A stretch of DNA of 23,068 nt from Saccoglossus kowalevskii. Taxonomy: Eukaryota > Hemichordata > Enteropneusta > Harrimaniidae. Position 1 is the first letter of the stretch. Each line of letters starts with the position of its first letter. The stretch covers positions 1 through 23,068 of the forward strand of contig NW_003156728.1 of assembly GCF_000003605.2 (NCBI RefSeq), in the 5' to 3' direction. This document shows, in pieces, positions 1 to 11,921 of the stretch. Under the pieces are notes generated by a model that saw only the letters and a list, made by a program, of their open reading frames with translations, ran no database searches and was not told where the DNA came from. The translations under genes and the position numbers were made by a program.

Positions 1-2310
1 CCTTGTATGTGTTCAATATGCACTATCAGCCATATAACACCCTTGTATATGTTCACTATGTACTAACGCCAACATAACAGCTTGTATGTGTTCACTACGT
101 ACTAATAGCCACATAACACCCTTGTATGTGTTCACTATGTACTAACAGCCATATAACACCCTTGTATGCGTTCACTATGTACTAGCAGCCACATAACACC
201 CTTGTATGTGTTCAATGTGCACTAACAGCCACATAACACCCTTGTATGTGTTCACTATGTACTAACAGCCACATAACAGCCTTGTATGTGTTCACTATGT
301 ACTAATAGCCACATAACACCCTTGTATGTGTTCAATATGCACTATCAGCCATATAACACCCTTGTATATGTTCACTATGTACTAACGCCAACATAACAGC
401 CTTGTATGTGTTCACTATGTACTAACAGCCACATAACACCATTGTATGTGTTCACTATGTACTAACAACCACATAACAGCCTTGTATGTGTTCACTATGT
501 ACTAATAGCCACATAACACCCTTGTATGTGTTCAATATGCACTATCAGCCATATAACACCCTTGTATATGTTCACTATGTACTAACGCCAACATAACAGC
601 CTTGTATGTGTTCACTATGTACTAATAGCCACATAACACCCTTGTATGTGTTCACTATGTACTGAAAATCTCATAAGAACCTTGTGTTCACTATGTACAA
701 GAAATCACATAACACCATTGTTTGTGTTCGCTATGTAATGGAAATTACATAGCACCCTCTTATGTGTTCTCTGCGTACTAGCTGCCACATAACACCCTTG
801 TATGTGTTCAATATGCACTATCAGCTATAAAACACCCCTGTATGTGTTCACTATGTACTAGCAGCCACATAACACTTTTGTATGTGTACACTATGTACTA
901 GCAGCCACATAACACCCCTGTATGTGTTCAATATGTACGAACACCCACATAACATTTTTGTATGTGGCACTATGTACTAGCAGCCACGTAACAACCTTGT
1001 ATGTGTTCACTATGTACTAACAGCCACATAACACCCTTGTATGTGTTCACTGTGTACTAACAACCATATAACACCCTCGTATGTGTTCACTCTGTACCAA
1101 CAGCCATATAACACCCTTGTATGTGTTCACGATGTACTAACAGCCATATTACACCCCTTTATGTGTTCACTACGTACTGGCTGCCATATAGCACCCTTGT
1201 ATGTGTTCAGTATGTACTGGCTGCCATATAACACCCTTTTATGTGTTCAATATGTACTAGCTGCCATATAACCCCTTGTATGTGTTCACTCTGTACTAAC
1301 AGCCATATAACACCCTTGTATGTGTTCACTATGTACTAACAGCCATATAACACCCCTGTATGTGTTCACTATGTACTAACAACCACATAACACCCTTGTA
1401 TATATCCACTATGTACTATCAGCCATATAACACCCCTGTATGTGTTCACTATGTACTAACAGCCATAAAACACCTCTTCTATGTGTACACTATGTACTAA
1501 CAGCCACATAACACCCTTGTATGTGTTCACTATGTACTAACAGCCACATAACACCCCTGTATGTGTTCACTATGTACTAACAGCCATATAACACCCTTGT
1601 ATGAGTTCACTATGTACTAACAGCCATATAACACCCCTGTATGTGTTCACTATGTACTAACAGCCACATAACACCCTTGTATATATCCACTATGTACTAA
1701 CAGCCATTTTACACCCCTGTATGTGTTCACTATGTACTAACAGCCATATAACACCTCTTCTATGTGTACACTATGTACTAACATCCACATAACACCCTTG
1801 TATGTGTTCATTATGTACTAAGAGCCTCATAACACCCCTGTATGTGTTCACTATGTACTAACAGCCATATAACACCCTTGTATGTTTTCACTGTGTACCA
1901 ACAGCCATATAACACCCTTGTATATATTCACTATGTACTAACAGACATATAACACCCATGTATGTGTTCACTATGTACTAACAGCCACATAACACCCTTG
2001 TATGTGTTCATTATGTACTAACAGCCATATAACACCCTTGTATGTGTTTACTATGCACTAACAGCCATATAACACCCTTGTATGTGTTCACTGTGTACTA
2101 ACAGTCACATAACAGCCTTGTATGTGTTCACTATGTACTAATAGCCACATAACACCCTTGTATGTGTTCAATATGCACTATCAGCTATATAACACCCTTG
2201 TATATGTTCACAATGTACTAACGCCAACATAACAGCCTTGTATGTGTTCACTATGTACTAATAGCCACATGACACCCTTGTATGTGTTCACTATGTACTG
2301 ACAGCCATAT
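1..2310. repeat. Higher-order repeat block A, copy 1
   Basis: This 2.3-kb stretch matches 17276-19746 monomer for monomer. The offset is 17275 over most of the first 1.5 kb (one base less before about position 80, where this copy has AACAGCTTG with a C missing) and 17436 after about position 1500. The change of 161 bp comes from extra monomers in the second copy. Shared rare variants include TACGTAACAACC near 985, ATATAACCCC at 1266, ATGAGTTCAC at 1601, CCATTTTACACC near 1705, and CACATGACACC near 2265. The match ends near 2310, where this copy goes on with CCTGTTTGTG and the other with TTGTATGCG. Confidence 0.85.
664..786. repeat. Diverged three-monomer landmark, copy 1
   Basis: The order is GAAAATCTCATAA, the 36-bp monomer CCTTGTGTTCAC (four bases short), GAAATCACATAAC, a hairpin monomer (730-753), then CTCTTATGTG and GCGTACTAGCTGCC. 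The hairpin has arm GCTATGTAAT, loop GGAA and arm ATTACATAGC, all ten pairs intact. The subtype is marked by CATAAGAACC and GTTCTCTGCG, shared only with the copy at 17939. Confidence 0.9.
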
Positions 2311-3353
2311 AACACCCCTGTTTGTGTTCACTATGTACTAACAGCCATAAAACACCTCTTCTATGTGTACACTATGTACTAACAGCCACATAACAGCCTT
2401 GTATGTGTTCACTATGTACTAATAGCCACATAACACCCTTGTATGTGTTCAATATGTACTATCAGCCATATAACACCCTTGTATATGTTCACTATGTACT
2501 AACGCCAACATAACAGCCTTGTATGTGTTCACTATGTACTAATAGCCACATAACACCCTTGTATGTGTTCACTATGTACTGAAAATCTCATAACAACCTT
2601 GTGTTCACTATGTATAAGAAATCACATAACACCATTGTTTGTGTTCGCTATGTAATGGAAATTACATATCACCCTCTTATGTGTTCACTGCGTACTAGCT
2701 GCCACATAACACCCTTGTATGTGTTCAATAAGCACTATCAGCTATAAAACACCCCTGTATGTGTTCACTATGTACTAGCAGCCACATAACACCTATGTAT
2801 GTGTTCACTATGTACGAACACCCACATAACACTTTTGTATGTGTGCACTATGTACTAGCAGCCACATAGCACCCCTGTATGTGTTCAATATGTACGAACA
2901 CCCACATAACATTTTTGTATGTGGCACTATGTACTAGCAGCCACGTAACACCCTTGTATGTGTTCATTAAGTACTATCTGCCACATAACACCCTTGTATG
3001 TGATCACTATGCACTAACAGCCATATAACACCCTTGTATGTGTTCACTGTGTACTAACAGTCACATAACAGCCTTGTATATGTTCACTATGTACTAATAG
3101 CCACATAACACCCTTGTATGTGTTCAATATGCACTATCAGCTATATAACACCCTTGTATATGTTCACAATGTACTGACGCCAACATAACAGCCTTGTATG
3201 TGTTCACTATGTACTAATAGCCACATGACACCCTTGTATGTGTTCACTATGTACTAACAGCCACATAACAGCCTTGTATGTGTTCACTATGTACTAACAG
3301 CCATATAACACCCTTGTATGCGTTCACTATGTACAGCCATATATCATCCTTGT
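2311..3353. repeat. Mosaic junction region from three HOR sources
   Basis: No gene is present. Three pieces can be told apart. Positions 2311-3000 follow 20543-21272, including the rare AATAAGCAC variant (about 2727 and 20999), with one monomer fewer here. Positions 2987-3266 follow 2031-2310 at an offset of 956 (ACAGTCACAT at 2101 and 3057; CACATGACACC shared). Positions 3240-3353 follow 20239-20352, including the 36-bp monomer reading GTACAGCCATATATC at 3331 and 20330. Breakpoints are placed to within about one monomer. Confidence 0.7.
2581..2703. repeat. Landmark, copy 2 (hairpin with one mismatch)
   Basis: The order and 123-bp length are as in copy 1. It reads CATAACAACC and CTATGTATAAG. 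The hairpin at 2647-2670 has right arm ATTACATATC, so one of ten pairs is lost (G to T). The downstream AATAAGCAC variant links it to the copy at 20853. Confidence 0.88.
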
Positions 3354-4612
3354 ATGTGTTCACTATGTACTAACAACCATATAACACCATCGTATGTGTT
3401 CACTCTGTACCAACAGCCATATAACACCCTTGTATGTGTTCACGATGTACTAACAGCCATATTACACCCCTTTATGTGTTCACTACGTACTGGCTGCCAT
3501 ATAGCACCCTTGTATGTGTTCAGTATGTACTGGCTGCCATATAACACCCTTTTATGTGTTCAATATGTACTAGCTGCCATATAACCCCTTGTATGTGTTC
3601 ACTCTGTATTAACAGCCATATAACACCCTTGTATGTGTTCACTATGTACTAACAGCCATATAACACCCCTGTATGTGTTCACTATGTACTAACAACCACA
3701 TAACACCCTTGTATATATCCACTATGTACTAACAGCCATATAACACCCCTGTATGTGTTCACTATGTACTAACAGCCATAAAACACCTCTTCTATGTGTA
3801 CACTATGTACTAACAGCCACATAACACCTTTGTATGTGTTCACTATGTACTAACAGCCACATAACACCCTTGTATGTGTTCACTATGTACTAACAGCCAC
3901 ATAACTGCCTTGTATGTGTTCACTATGTACTAACAGCCACATAACACCCCTGTATGTGTTCAATATGCACTATCAGCCATATAACACCCTTGTATCTGTT
4001 CACTATGTACTATCAGCCATTTTACACCCCTGTATGTGTTCACTATGTACTAACAGCCATATAACACCTCTTCTATGTGTACACTATGTACTAACATCCA
4101 CATAACACCCTTGTATGTGTTCACTATGTACTAACAGCCTCATAACACCCCTGTATGTGTTCACTATGTACTAACAGCCATATAACACCCTTGTATGTTT
4201 TCACTGTGTACCAACAGCCATATAACACCCTTGTATATATTCACTATGTACTAACAGACATATAACACCCATGTATGTGTTCACTATGTACTAACAGCCA
4301 CATAACACCCTTGTATGTGTTCATTATGTACTAACAGCCATATAACACCCTTGTATGTGTTCACTATGCACTAACAGCCATAGAACACCCTTGTATGTGT
4401 TCACTGTGTACTAACAGTCACATAACAGCCTTGTATGTGTTCACTATGTACTAATAGCCACATAACACCCTTGTATGTGTTCAATATGCACTATCAGCCA
4501 TATAACACCCTTGTATATGTTCACTATGTACTAACGCCAACATAACAGCCTTGTATGTGTTCACTATGTACTAATAGCCACATAACACCCTTGTATGTGT
4601 TCACTATGTACT
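3354..4612. repeat. Higher-order repeat block A, partial copy 3
   Basis: This block aligns to 1041-2300 at a constant offset of 2313. Checkpoints are ATATAACCCC (1266 and 3579), the TAAAACACCTC monomer (about 1467 and 3780), CATCCACATAAC, ACAGTCACATAAC (2101 and 4414) and ACGCCAAC (2221 and 4534). About five monomers near 3870-4010 differ from copy 1 without changing length, for example ATCTGTTCAC and AACTGCC, which looks like a replaced patch. It ends at the landmark starting at 4613, where copy 1 instead continues with CTGACAGCC. Confidence 0.8.
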
Positions 4613-4735
4613 GAAAATCTCATAATAACCTTGTGTTCACTATGTACTAGAAATCACATACCACCATTGTTTGTGTTCGCTATGTAATGGAAATTACATA
4701 GCACCCTCTTATGTGTTCACTGCGTACTAGCTGCC
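4613..4735. repeat. Landmark, copy 3 (block B subtype)
   Basis: This is a full 123-bp copy with the intact ten-pair hairpin at 4679-4702. The subtype marks are GTACTAGAAATC and CACATACCACC, shared with 13789 and 15584. CATAATAACC is private. Confidence 0.9.
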
Positions 4736-5740
4736 ACATAACACCCTTGTATGTGTTCAATATGCACTATCAGCTATATAACACCCCTGTATGTGTTCAA
4801 TATGTACGAACACCCACATAACATTTTTGTATGTGGCACTATGTACTAGCAGCCACGTAACACCCTTGTATGTGTTCAATAAGTACTATCTGCCACATAA
4901 CACCCTTGTATGTGTTCACTATGTACTTAAAGCCAGATAACAACCTTGTATGTGTTCAATGTGCACTATCAGCCATATAACATCCCTGTATGTGTTCACT
5001 ATGTACTATCTGCCACATAACACCCTTCTATGTGATCACTAAGTACTAAGAGCCACATAACACCCTAGTATGTGTTCACTATGTACTAACAACCATATAA
5101 CACCCTTGTATGTGTTCACTATGTACTAACAGCCATATAACACCCTTGTATGTGTTCACTATGTACTAACAGCCACATAACACCCTTGTATGTGTTCACT
5201 ATGTAGTAACAGCCATTTAACACTCTTGTATGCGTTCACTATGTACTGACAGCCATATAACATCCTTGTATGTGCTCACTGTGTACTGACAGCCATATAA
5301 CACACCTTGTATTTGTTCACTATGTACTAATAGCCATATAACACCCTTGAATGTGTTCAATATGTACTTGCTGCCATATAACACCCTTGTATGTGTTCAA
5401 TATGTACTAGCTGCCATATAACACCCTTGTATGTGTTCACTCTGTACTAACAGCCATATAACACCCCTGTATGTGTTCACGATGTACTAACAGCCATATA
5501 ACACCCCTGTATGTGTTCACTATGTACTATCAGCCACATAACACCCTTGTATGTGTTCACTATGTACTAGCAGCCACATAACACCCCTGTATGTGTTCAA
5601 TATGTACGAACACCCACATAACACTTTTGTATGTGGCAATATGTACTAGCAGCCACTTAACACCCTTGTATGTGTTCAATAAGTACTATCTGCCACATAA
5701 CACCCTTGTATGTGTTCACTATGTACTTAAAGCCAGATAA
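4613..5740. repeat. Higher-order repeat block B, diverged copy
   Basis: This stretch aligns with 13789-14880. The offset is 9176 up to about 5180 and then 9136, because one extra 40-bp monomer (ATGTAGTAACAGCCATTTAAC) is present here near 5200. Shared rare variants are CACATACCACC in the landmark, CACTCTTGTATGCG (5211), TATGTGCTCAC (5270), the 41-bp monomer CACACCTTGTATTTG (5300) and CCCTTGAATGTG (5345). The upstream part, about 4113-4612, also resembles 13369-13788 but has two additional monomers (80 bp). Confidence 0.75.
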
Positions 5741-6020
5741 CAACCTTGTATGTGTTCAATGTGCACTATCAGCCATATAACATCCCTGTATGTGTTCACT
5801 ATGTACTATCTGCCACATAACACCCTTCTATGTGATCACTAAGTACTAAGAGCCACATAACACCCTTGTATGAGTTCACTATGTACTAACAACCATATAA
5901 CACCCTTGTATGTGTTCACTATGTACTAACAGCCATATAACACCCTTGTATGTGTTCACTATGTACTAACAGCCACATAACAGCCTTGTATGTGTTCACT
6001 ATGTACTAACAGCCATATAT
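4780..6020. repeat. 800-bp (20-monomer) repeat, two partial copies
   Basis: Positions about 4780-5220 match about 5580-6020 at a constant offset of 800 bp. Checkpoints are TATGTACGAACACCC (4801 and 5601), ATGTACTAGCAGCCAC (4841 and 5641), ACTTAAAGCCAGATAAC (4925 and 5725), CAACCTTGTATG (4941 and 5741) and the pair TATGTGATCACTAAG plus TACTAAGAGCC. Small differences exist, such as GTGGCACT against GTGGCAAT. The spacing equals exactly 20 consensus monomers. Confidence 0.75.
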
Positions 6021-7260
6021 CATCCTTGTATGTGTTCACTGTGTACTGACAGCCATATAACACCCCTAGTATGTGTTCACTATGTACTAATAGCCATATA
6101 ACACCCTTGTATGTGTTCAATATGTACTTGCTGCCATATAACACCCGTGTGTGTGTTCAATATGTACTAGCTGCCATATAACACCCTTGTATGTGTTCAC
6201 TCTGTACTAACAACCATATAACATCCTTGTATGTGTTCACTATGTACTAACAGCCATATAACACCCTTGTATGTGTTCACTATGTACTAACAGCCACATA
6301 ACAGCCTTGTATGTGTTCACTATGTACTAACAGCCATATAACACCCTTGTATGCGTTCACTATGTACTGACAGCCATATATCATCCTTGTATGTGTTCAC
6401 TGTGTACTGACAGCCATATAACACCCCTAGTATGTGTTCACTATGTACTAATAGCCATATAACACCCTCGTATGTGTTCAATATGTACTTGCTGCCATAT
6501 AACACCCGTGTATGTGTTCAATATGTACTAGCTGCCATATAACACCCTTGTATGTGTTCACTCTGTACTAACAGCCACATAACACCCTTGTATATATCCA
6601 CTATGTACTAACAGCCATATAACACCCCTGTATGTGTTCACTATGTACTAACAGCCATAAAACACCTCTTCTATGTGTACACTATGTACTAACAGCCACA
6701 TAACAGTCATGTATGTGTTCACTATGTACTAATAGCCACATAACACCCTTGTATGTGTTCAATATGTACTATCAGCCATATAACACTCTTGTATATGTTC
6801 ACTATGTACTAACGCCAACATAACAGCCTTGTATGTGTTCACTATGTACTAATAGCCACATAAAACCCTTGTATGTGTTCACTATGTACTGAAAATCTCA
6901 TAACTACCTTGTGTTCACTATGTACAAGAAATCACATAACACCATTGTTTGTGTTCGCTATGTAATGGAAATTACATAGCACCCTCTTATGTGTTCACTG
7001 CGTACTAGCTGCCACATAACACCCTTGTATGTGTTCAATATGCACTATCAGCTATAAAACACCCCTGTATGTGTTCACTATGTACTAGCAGCCACATAAC
7101 ACCTATGTATGTGTTCATTATGTACGAACACCCACATAACACTTTTGTATGTGTGCACTATGTACTAGCAGCAACATAACACCCCTGTATGTGTTCAATA
7201 TGTACGAACACCCACATAACATTTTTGTATGTGGCACTATGTACTAGCAGCCACGTAACA
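5941..7260. repeat. Higher-order repeat block C, copy 1
   Basis: This 1.3-kb block recurs at 9731-11050 (offset 3790). Its inner part recurs at 11198 onward (offset 4908) and at 21422-22539 (offset 15239). Diagnostic variants are CATATATCATCC, the 41-bp monomer CACCCCTAGTATG, ATAACACCCGTGT, and the landmark subtype CATAACTACC. The shared private changes AACAGTCATG (near 6705 and 21951) and CATAAAACCC (near 6861, 11770, 20821 and 22100) link particular copies. Confidence 0.8.
6891..7013. repeat. Landmark, copy 4 (block C subtype)
   Basis: This is a full copy with the intact hairpin at 6957-6980. CATAACTACC and GTACAAGAAATC define the block C subtype, also found at 8923, 10681, 11799, 20853 and 22130. 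Confidence 0.9.
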
Positions 7261-7884
7261 CCCTTGTATGTGTTCAATAAGTACAATCTGCCACATAACA
7301 CCCTTGTATGTGTTCACTATGTACTTAAAGCCAGATAACAACCTTGTATGTGTTCAATGTGCACTATCAGCCATATAACATCCCTGTATGTGTTCACTAT
7401 GTACTATCTGCCACATAACACCCTTCTATGTGATCACTAAGTACTAAGAGCCACATAACACCCTTGTATGTGTTTACTATGTACTAGCAACCATATAACA
7501 CCCTTGTATGTGTTCACTCTGTACCAACAGCCATATAACACCCTTGTATGTGTTCACGATGTAGTAACAGCCATATTACACCCCTTTATGTGTTCACTAC
7601 GTACTGGCTGCCATATAACACCCTTGTATGTGTTCAGTATGTACTGGCTGCCATATAACACCCTTTTATGTGTTCAATATGTACTAGCTGCCATATAACA
7701 CCTTGTATGTGTTCACTCTGTACTGACAGCCATATAACACCCTTGTATGTGTTCACTATGTACTAACAGCCATATAACACCCCTGTATGTGTTCACTATG
7801 TACTAACAGCCACATAACACCCTTGTATATATCCACTATGTACTAACAGCCATATAACACCCCTGTATGTGTTCACTATGTACT

Positions 7885-7967
7885 GAAAATCTCATAACAA
7901 CCTTGTGTTCACTATGTACTAGAAATCACATAACACCCTCTTATGTGTTCACTGTGTACTAGCTGCC
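7885..7967. repeat. Landmark, copy 5, hairpin monomer deleted
   Basis: This copy is only 83 bp long. Exactly one 40-bp unit, the hairpin monomer, is missing, and the reading passes from GAAATCACATAACACC straight to CTCTTATGTG. CACC flanks the missing piece on both sides in full copies. The same deletion is at 12793, in the duplicated block. Confidence 0.88.
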
Positions 7968-8047
7968 ACATAACACCCTTGTATGTGTTCAATATGCACT
8001 ATCAGCTATATAACACCTCTGTATGTGTTCACTATGTACTAACAGCC

Positions 8048-8922
8048 ACATATCATCTATGTATGTGTTTGCTGAGTACGAATACCCACATAACCCTTTT
8101 TATGTGTGCACTATGTACTAGCAGCCACATAACACCCTTGTATGTGTTCAATAAGTACTATCTGCCACATAACACCCTTGTATGTGTTCACTATGTACTT
8201 AAAGCCACATAACAACTTTGTATGTGTTCAATGTGCACTACCAGCCATATAACATCCCTGTATGTGTTCACTATGTACTATCTGCCACATAACACACTTC
8301 TATGTGATCACTAAGTACTAAGAGCCACATAACACCCTCGTATGTGTTCACTATGTACTAACAACCATATAACACCCTTGTATGTGTTCACTATGTACTA
8401 ACAGCCACATAACACCCTTGTATGTGTTCACTATGCACTTACAGCCATATAACACCCTTGTATGCGTTCACTATGTACTGACAGCCATATAACATCCTTT
8501 GTATGTGTTCACTGAATACTGACAGCCATATAACACCCCTAGTATGTGTTCACTATGTACTAATAGCCATATAACACCCTTGTATGTGTTCAATATGTAC
8601 TTGCTGCCATATAACACCCGTGTATGTGTTCAATATGTACTAGCTGCCATATAACACCCTTGTATGTGTTCACTCTGTACTAACAGCCACATAACACCCT
8701 TGTATATATCCACTATGTACTAACAGCCATATGACACCCCTGAATGTGTTCATTATGTACTAACAGCCATAAAACACCTCTTCTATGTGTACACTATGTA
8801 CTAACAGCCATATAACACTCTTGTATATGTTCACTATGTACTAACGCCAACATAACAGCCTTGTATGTGTTCACTATGTACTAATAGCCACATAACACCC
8901 TTGTATGTGTTCACTATGTACT
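8048..8922. repeat. Array stretch, block C-like with diverged monomers
   Basis: No gene is present. The first 60 bases are unusually diverged: CATATCATCTATG, GTGTTTGCTGAGTACGAATA and ACCCTTTTTATGTG are variants I do not see elsewhere in the window. After about 8120 the order again follows block C (AATAAGTACTATCTGCC, ACTTAAAGCC, TATGTGATCACTAAG, TATGCGTTCAC, CACCCCTAGTATG). It has private changes such as CATCCTTTGTATG and CACTGAATACTGAC near 8500. Near 8800 it is two monomers (80 bp) shorter than the copy ending at 10681. Confidence 0.7.
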
Positions 8923-9045
8923 GAAAATCTCATAACTACCTTGTGTTCACTATGTACAAGAAATCACATAACACCATTTTTTGTGTTCGCTATGTAATGG
9001 AAATTACATAGCACCCTCTTATGTGTTCACTGCGTACTAGCTGCC
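8923..9045. repeat. Landmark, copy 6 (block C subtype)
   Basis: This is a full copy with the intact hairpin at 8989-9012. Private ACCATTTTTTGTG replaces ACCATTGTTTGTG just upstream of the hairpin. Confidence 0.9.
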
Positions 9046-9562
9046 ACATAACACCATTGTATGTGTTCAATATGCACTATCAGCTATAAAACACCCCTGT
9101 ATGTGTTCACTATGTACTAGCAGCCACATAACACCTATGTATGTGTTCACTATGTACGAACACCCACATAACACTTTTGTATGTGTGCACTATGTACTAG
9201 CAGCAACATAACACCCCTGTATGTGTTCAATATGTACGAACACCCACATAACATTTTTGTATGTGGCACTATGTACTAGCAGCCACGTAACACCCTTGTA
9301 TGTGTTCAATAAGTACTATCTGCCACATAACACCCTTGTATGTGTTCACTATGTACTTAAAGCCAGATAACAACCTTGTATGTGTTCAATGTGCACTATC
9401 AGCCATATAACATCCCTGTATGTGTTCACTGTGTACTATCTGCCACATAACACCCTTCTATGTGATCACTAAGTACTAAGAGCCACATAACACCCTTGTA
9501 TGTGTTTACTATGTACTAGCAACCATATAACACCCTAGTATGTGTTCACTCTGTACCAACAG
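8923..9562. repeat. Block C segment, copy of 6891-7530
   Basis: A constant offset of 2032 relates this stretch to 6891-7530, from the landmark through TATGTGTTTACTATG and GTACTAGCAACC (7481 and 9513). Private differences include ACCATTTTTTGTG in the landmark and CACTGTGTACTATC near 9427. The match ends near CTCTGTACCAAC at about 9550. Confidence 0.78.
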
Positions 9563-9795
9563 CCATATAACACCCTTGTATGTGTTCACTATGTACTAAC
9601 AGCCTCATAACACCCCTGTATGTGTTCACTATGTACTAACAGCCATATAACACCCTTGTATGTTTTCACTGTGTACCCACAGCCATATAACACCCTTGTA
9701 TATGTTCACTATGTACTAACAGACATATAACACCCATGTATGTGTTCACTATGTACTAACAGCCACATAACAACCTTGTATGTGTTCATTATGTA
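9563..9795. repeat. Short patch related to block A (4100-4330)
   Basis: The order CAGCCTCATAAC, TATGTTTTCACTGTG, CAGACATATAACACCCATG follows 4098-4330 at an offset of 5465. A private change, GTACCCACAGCC instead of GTACCAACAGCC, lies at about 9675. It sits between two block C segments, which makes it a small insertion of block A material or a conversion tract. Confidence 0.65.
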
Positions 9796-11050
9796 CTAAC
9801 AGCCATATATCATCCTTGTATGTGTTCACTGTGTACTGACAGCCATATAACACCCCTAGTATGTGTTCACTATGTACTAATAGCCATATAACACCCTTGT
9901 ATGTGTTCAATATGTACTTGCTGCCATATAACACCCGTGTGTGTGTTCAATATGTACTAGCTGCCATATAACACCCTTGTATGTGTTCACTCTGTACTAA
10001 CAACCATATAACATCCTTGTATGTGTTCACTATGTACTAACAGCCATATAACACCCTTGTATGTGTTCACTATGTACTAACAGCCACATAACAGCCTTGT
10101 ATGTGTTCACTATGTACTAACAGACATATAACACCCTTGTATGCGTTCACTATGTACTGACAGCCATATATCATCCTTGTATGTGTTCACTGTGTACTGA
10201 CAGCCATATAACACCCCTAGTATGTGTTCACTATGTACTAATAGCCATATAACACCCTCGTATGTGTTCAATATGTACTTGCTGCCATATAACACCCGTG
10301 TATGTGTTCAATATGTACTAGCTGCCATATAACACCCTTGTATGTGTTCACTCTGTACTAACAGACACATAACACCCTTGTATATATCCACTATGTACTA
10401 ACAGCCATATAACACCCCTGTATGTGTTCACTATGTACTAACAGCCATAAAACACCTCTTCTATGTGTACACTATGTACTAACAGCCACATAACAGTCTT
10501 GTATGTGTTCACTATGTACTAATAGCCACATAACACCCTTGTATGTGTTCAATATGTACTATCAGCCATATAACACTCTTGTATATGTTCACTATGTACT
10601 AACGCCAACATAACAGCCTTGTATGTGTTCACTATGTACTAATAGCCACATAACACCCTTGTATGTGTTCACTATGTACTGAAAATCTCATAACTACCTT
10701 GTGTTCACTATGTACAAGAAATCACATAACACCATTGTTTGTGTTCGCTATGTAATGGAAATTACATAGCACCCTCTTATGTGTTCACTGCGTACTAGCT
10801 GCCACATAACACCATTGTATGTGTTCAATATGCACTATCAGCTATAAAACACCCCTGTATGTGTTCACTATGTACTAGCAGCCACATAACACCTATGTAT
10901 GTGTTCACTATGTACGAACACCCACATAACACTTTTGTATGTGTGCACTATGCACTAGCAGCAACATAACACCCCTGTATGTGTTCAATATGTATGAACA
11001 CCCACATAACATTTTTGTATGTGGCACTATGTACTAGCAGCCACATAACA
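9731..11050. repeat. Higher-order repeat block C, copy 2
   Basis: This block aligns to 5941-7260 at offset 3790, with the landmark at 10681 matching 6891. Private differences include CAGACATATAACACCC near 10122, CATTGTATG near 10811, and TGTATGAACACCC at about 10990, where the usual CpG in TACGAAC is TATGAAC. The end is marked by GCCACATAACACCTTTG and an extra T in TATGTTGTTCAC near 11060. Confidence 0.8.
10681..10803. repeat. Landmark, copy 7 (block C subtype)
   Basis: This is a full copy with the intact hairpin at 10747-10770. It is followed by CACCATTGTATG, as at 9045 and 13911, instead of CACCCTTGTATG. Confidence 0.9.
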
Positions 11051-11798
11051 CCTTTGTATGTTGTTCACTATGTACTTAAAGCCACATAACAACCTTGTAT
11101 GTGTTCAATGTGCACTATCAGCCGTATAACATCCCTGTATGTGTTCACTATGTACTATCTGCCACATAACACCCTTCTATGTGATCACTAAGTACTAACA
11201 GCCACATAACAGCCTTGTATGTGTTCACTATGTACTAACAGCCATATAACACCCTTGTATGCGTTCACTATGTACTGACAGCCATATATCATCCTTGTAT
11301 GTGTTCACTGTGTACTGACAGCCATATAACACCCCTAGTATGTGTTCACTATGTACTAATAGCCATATAACACCCTCGTATGTGTTCAATATGTACTTGC
11401 TGCCATATAACACCCGTGTATGTGTTCAATATGTACTAGCTGCCATATAACACCCTTGTATGTGTTCACTCTGTACTAACAGCCACATAACACCCTTGTA
11501 TATATCCACTATGTACTAACAGCCATATAACACCCCTGTATGTGTTCACTATGTACTAACAGCCATAAAACACCTCTTCTATGTGTACACTATGTACTAA
11601 CAGCCACATAACAGTCTTGTATGTGTTCACTATGTACTAATAGCCACATAACACCCTTGTATGTGTTCAATATGTACTATCAGCCATATAACACTCTTGT
11701 ATATGTTCACTATGTACTAACGCCAACATAACAGCCTTGTATGTGTTCACTATGTACTAATAGCCACATAAAACCCTTGTATGTGTTCACTATGTACT

Positions 11799-11921
11799 GA
11801 AAATCTCATAACTACCTTGTGTTCACTATGTACAAGAAATCACATAACACCATTGTTTGTGTTCGCTATGTAATGGAAATTACATAGCACCCTCTTATGT
11901 GTTCACTGCGTACTAGCTGCC
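11799..11921. repeat. Landmark, copy 8 (block C subtype)
   Basis: This is a full copy with the intact hairpin at 11865-11888. It lies 1118 bp after copy 7 and corresponds to the same element in the next tandem HOR unit. Confidence 0.9.

Larger units (their letters stand above)
6290..8047. repeat. 1.76-kb block, partner of 11198-12955
   Basis: The stretch matches 11198-12955 at a constant offset of 4908. It includes a full landmark (6891 and 11799), the segment with GATGTAGTAACAGCC and TACTGGCTGCC (7557-7660 and 12465-12568), and a shortened landmark (7885 and 12793). The match ends where this copy reads CATATCATCTATG and the other reads CATAACACCCTTG. It overlaps the wider block C. Confidence 0.82.

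Noticed and set aside
1041..3584. Plus-strand open frames at 1041-1271 and 3318-3584 as protein genes
   Set aside because: They are repeat translations with a 40-residue period. They open only where variant monomers lose a consensus stop, and they end at the ordinary ATATAA. There is no domain, signal, splice structure or regulatory context.
3914..8212. Plus-strand open frames at 3914-4105, 7468-7698 and 7943-8212 as genes
   Set aside because: They are the same repeat translation with different variants. Copies exist wherever the HOR is duplicated, for example 7468-7698 and 12376-12606 at the 4908-bp block offset.
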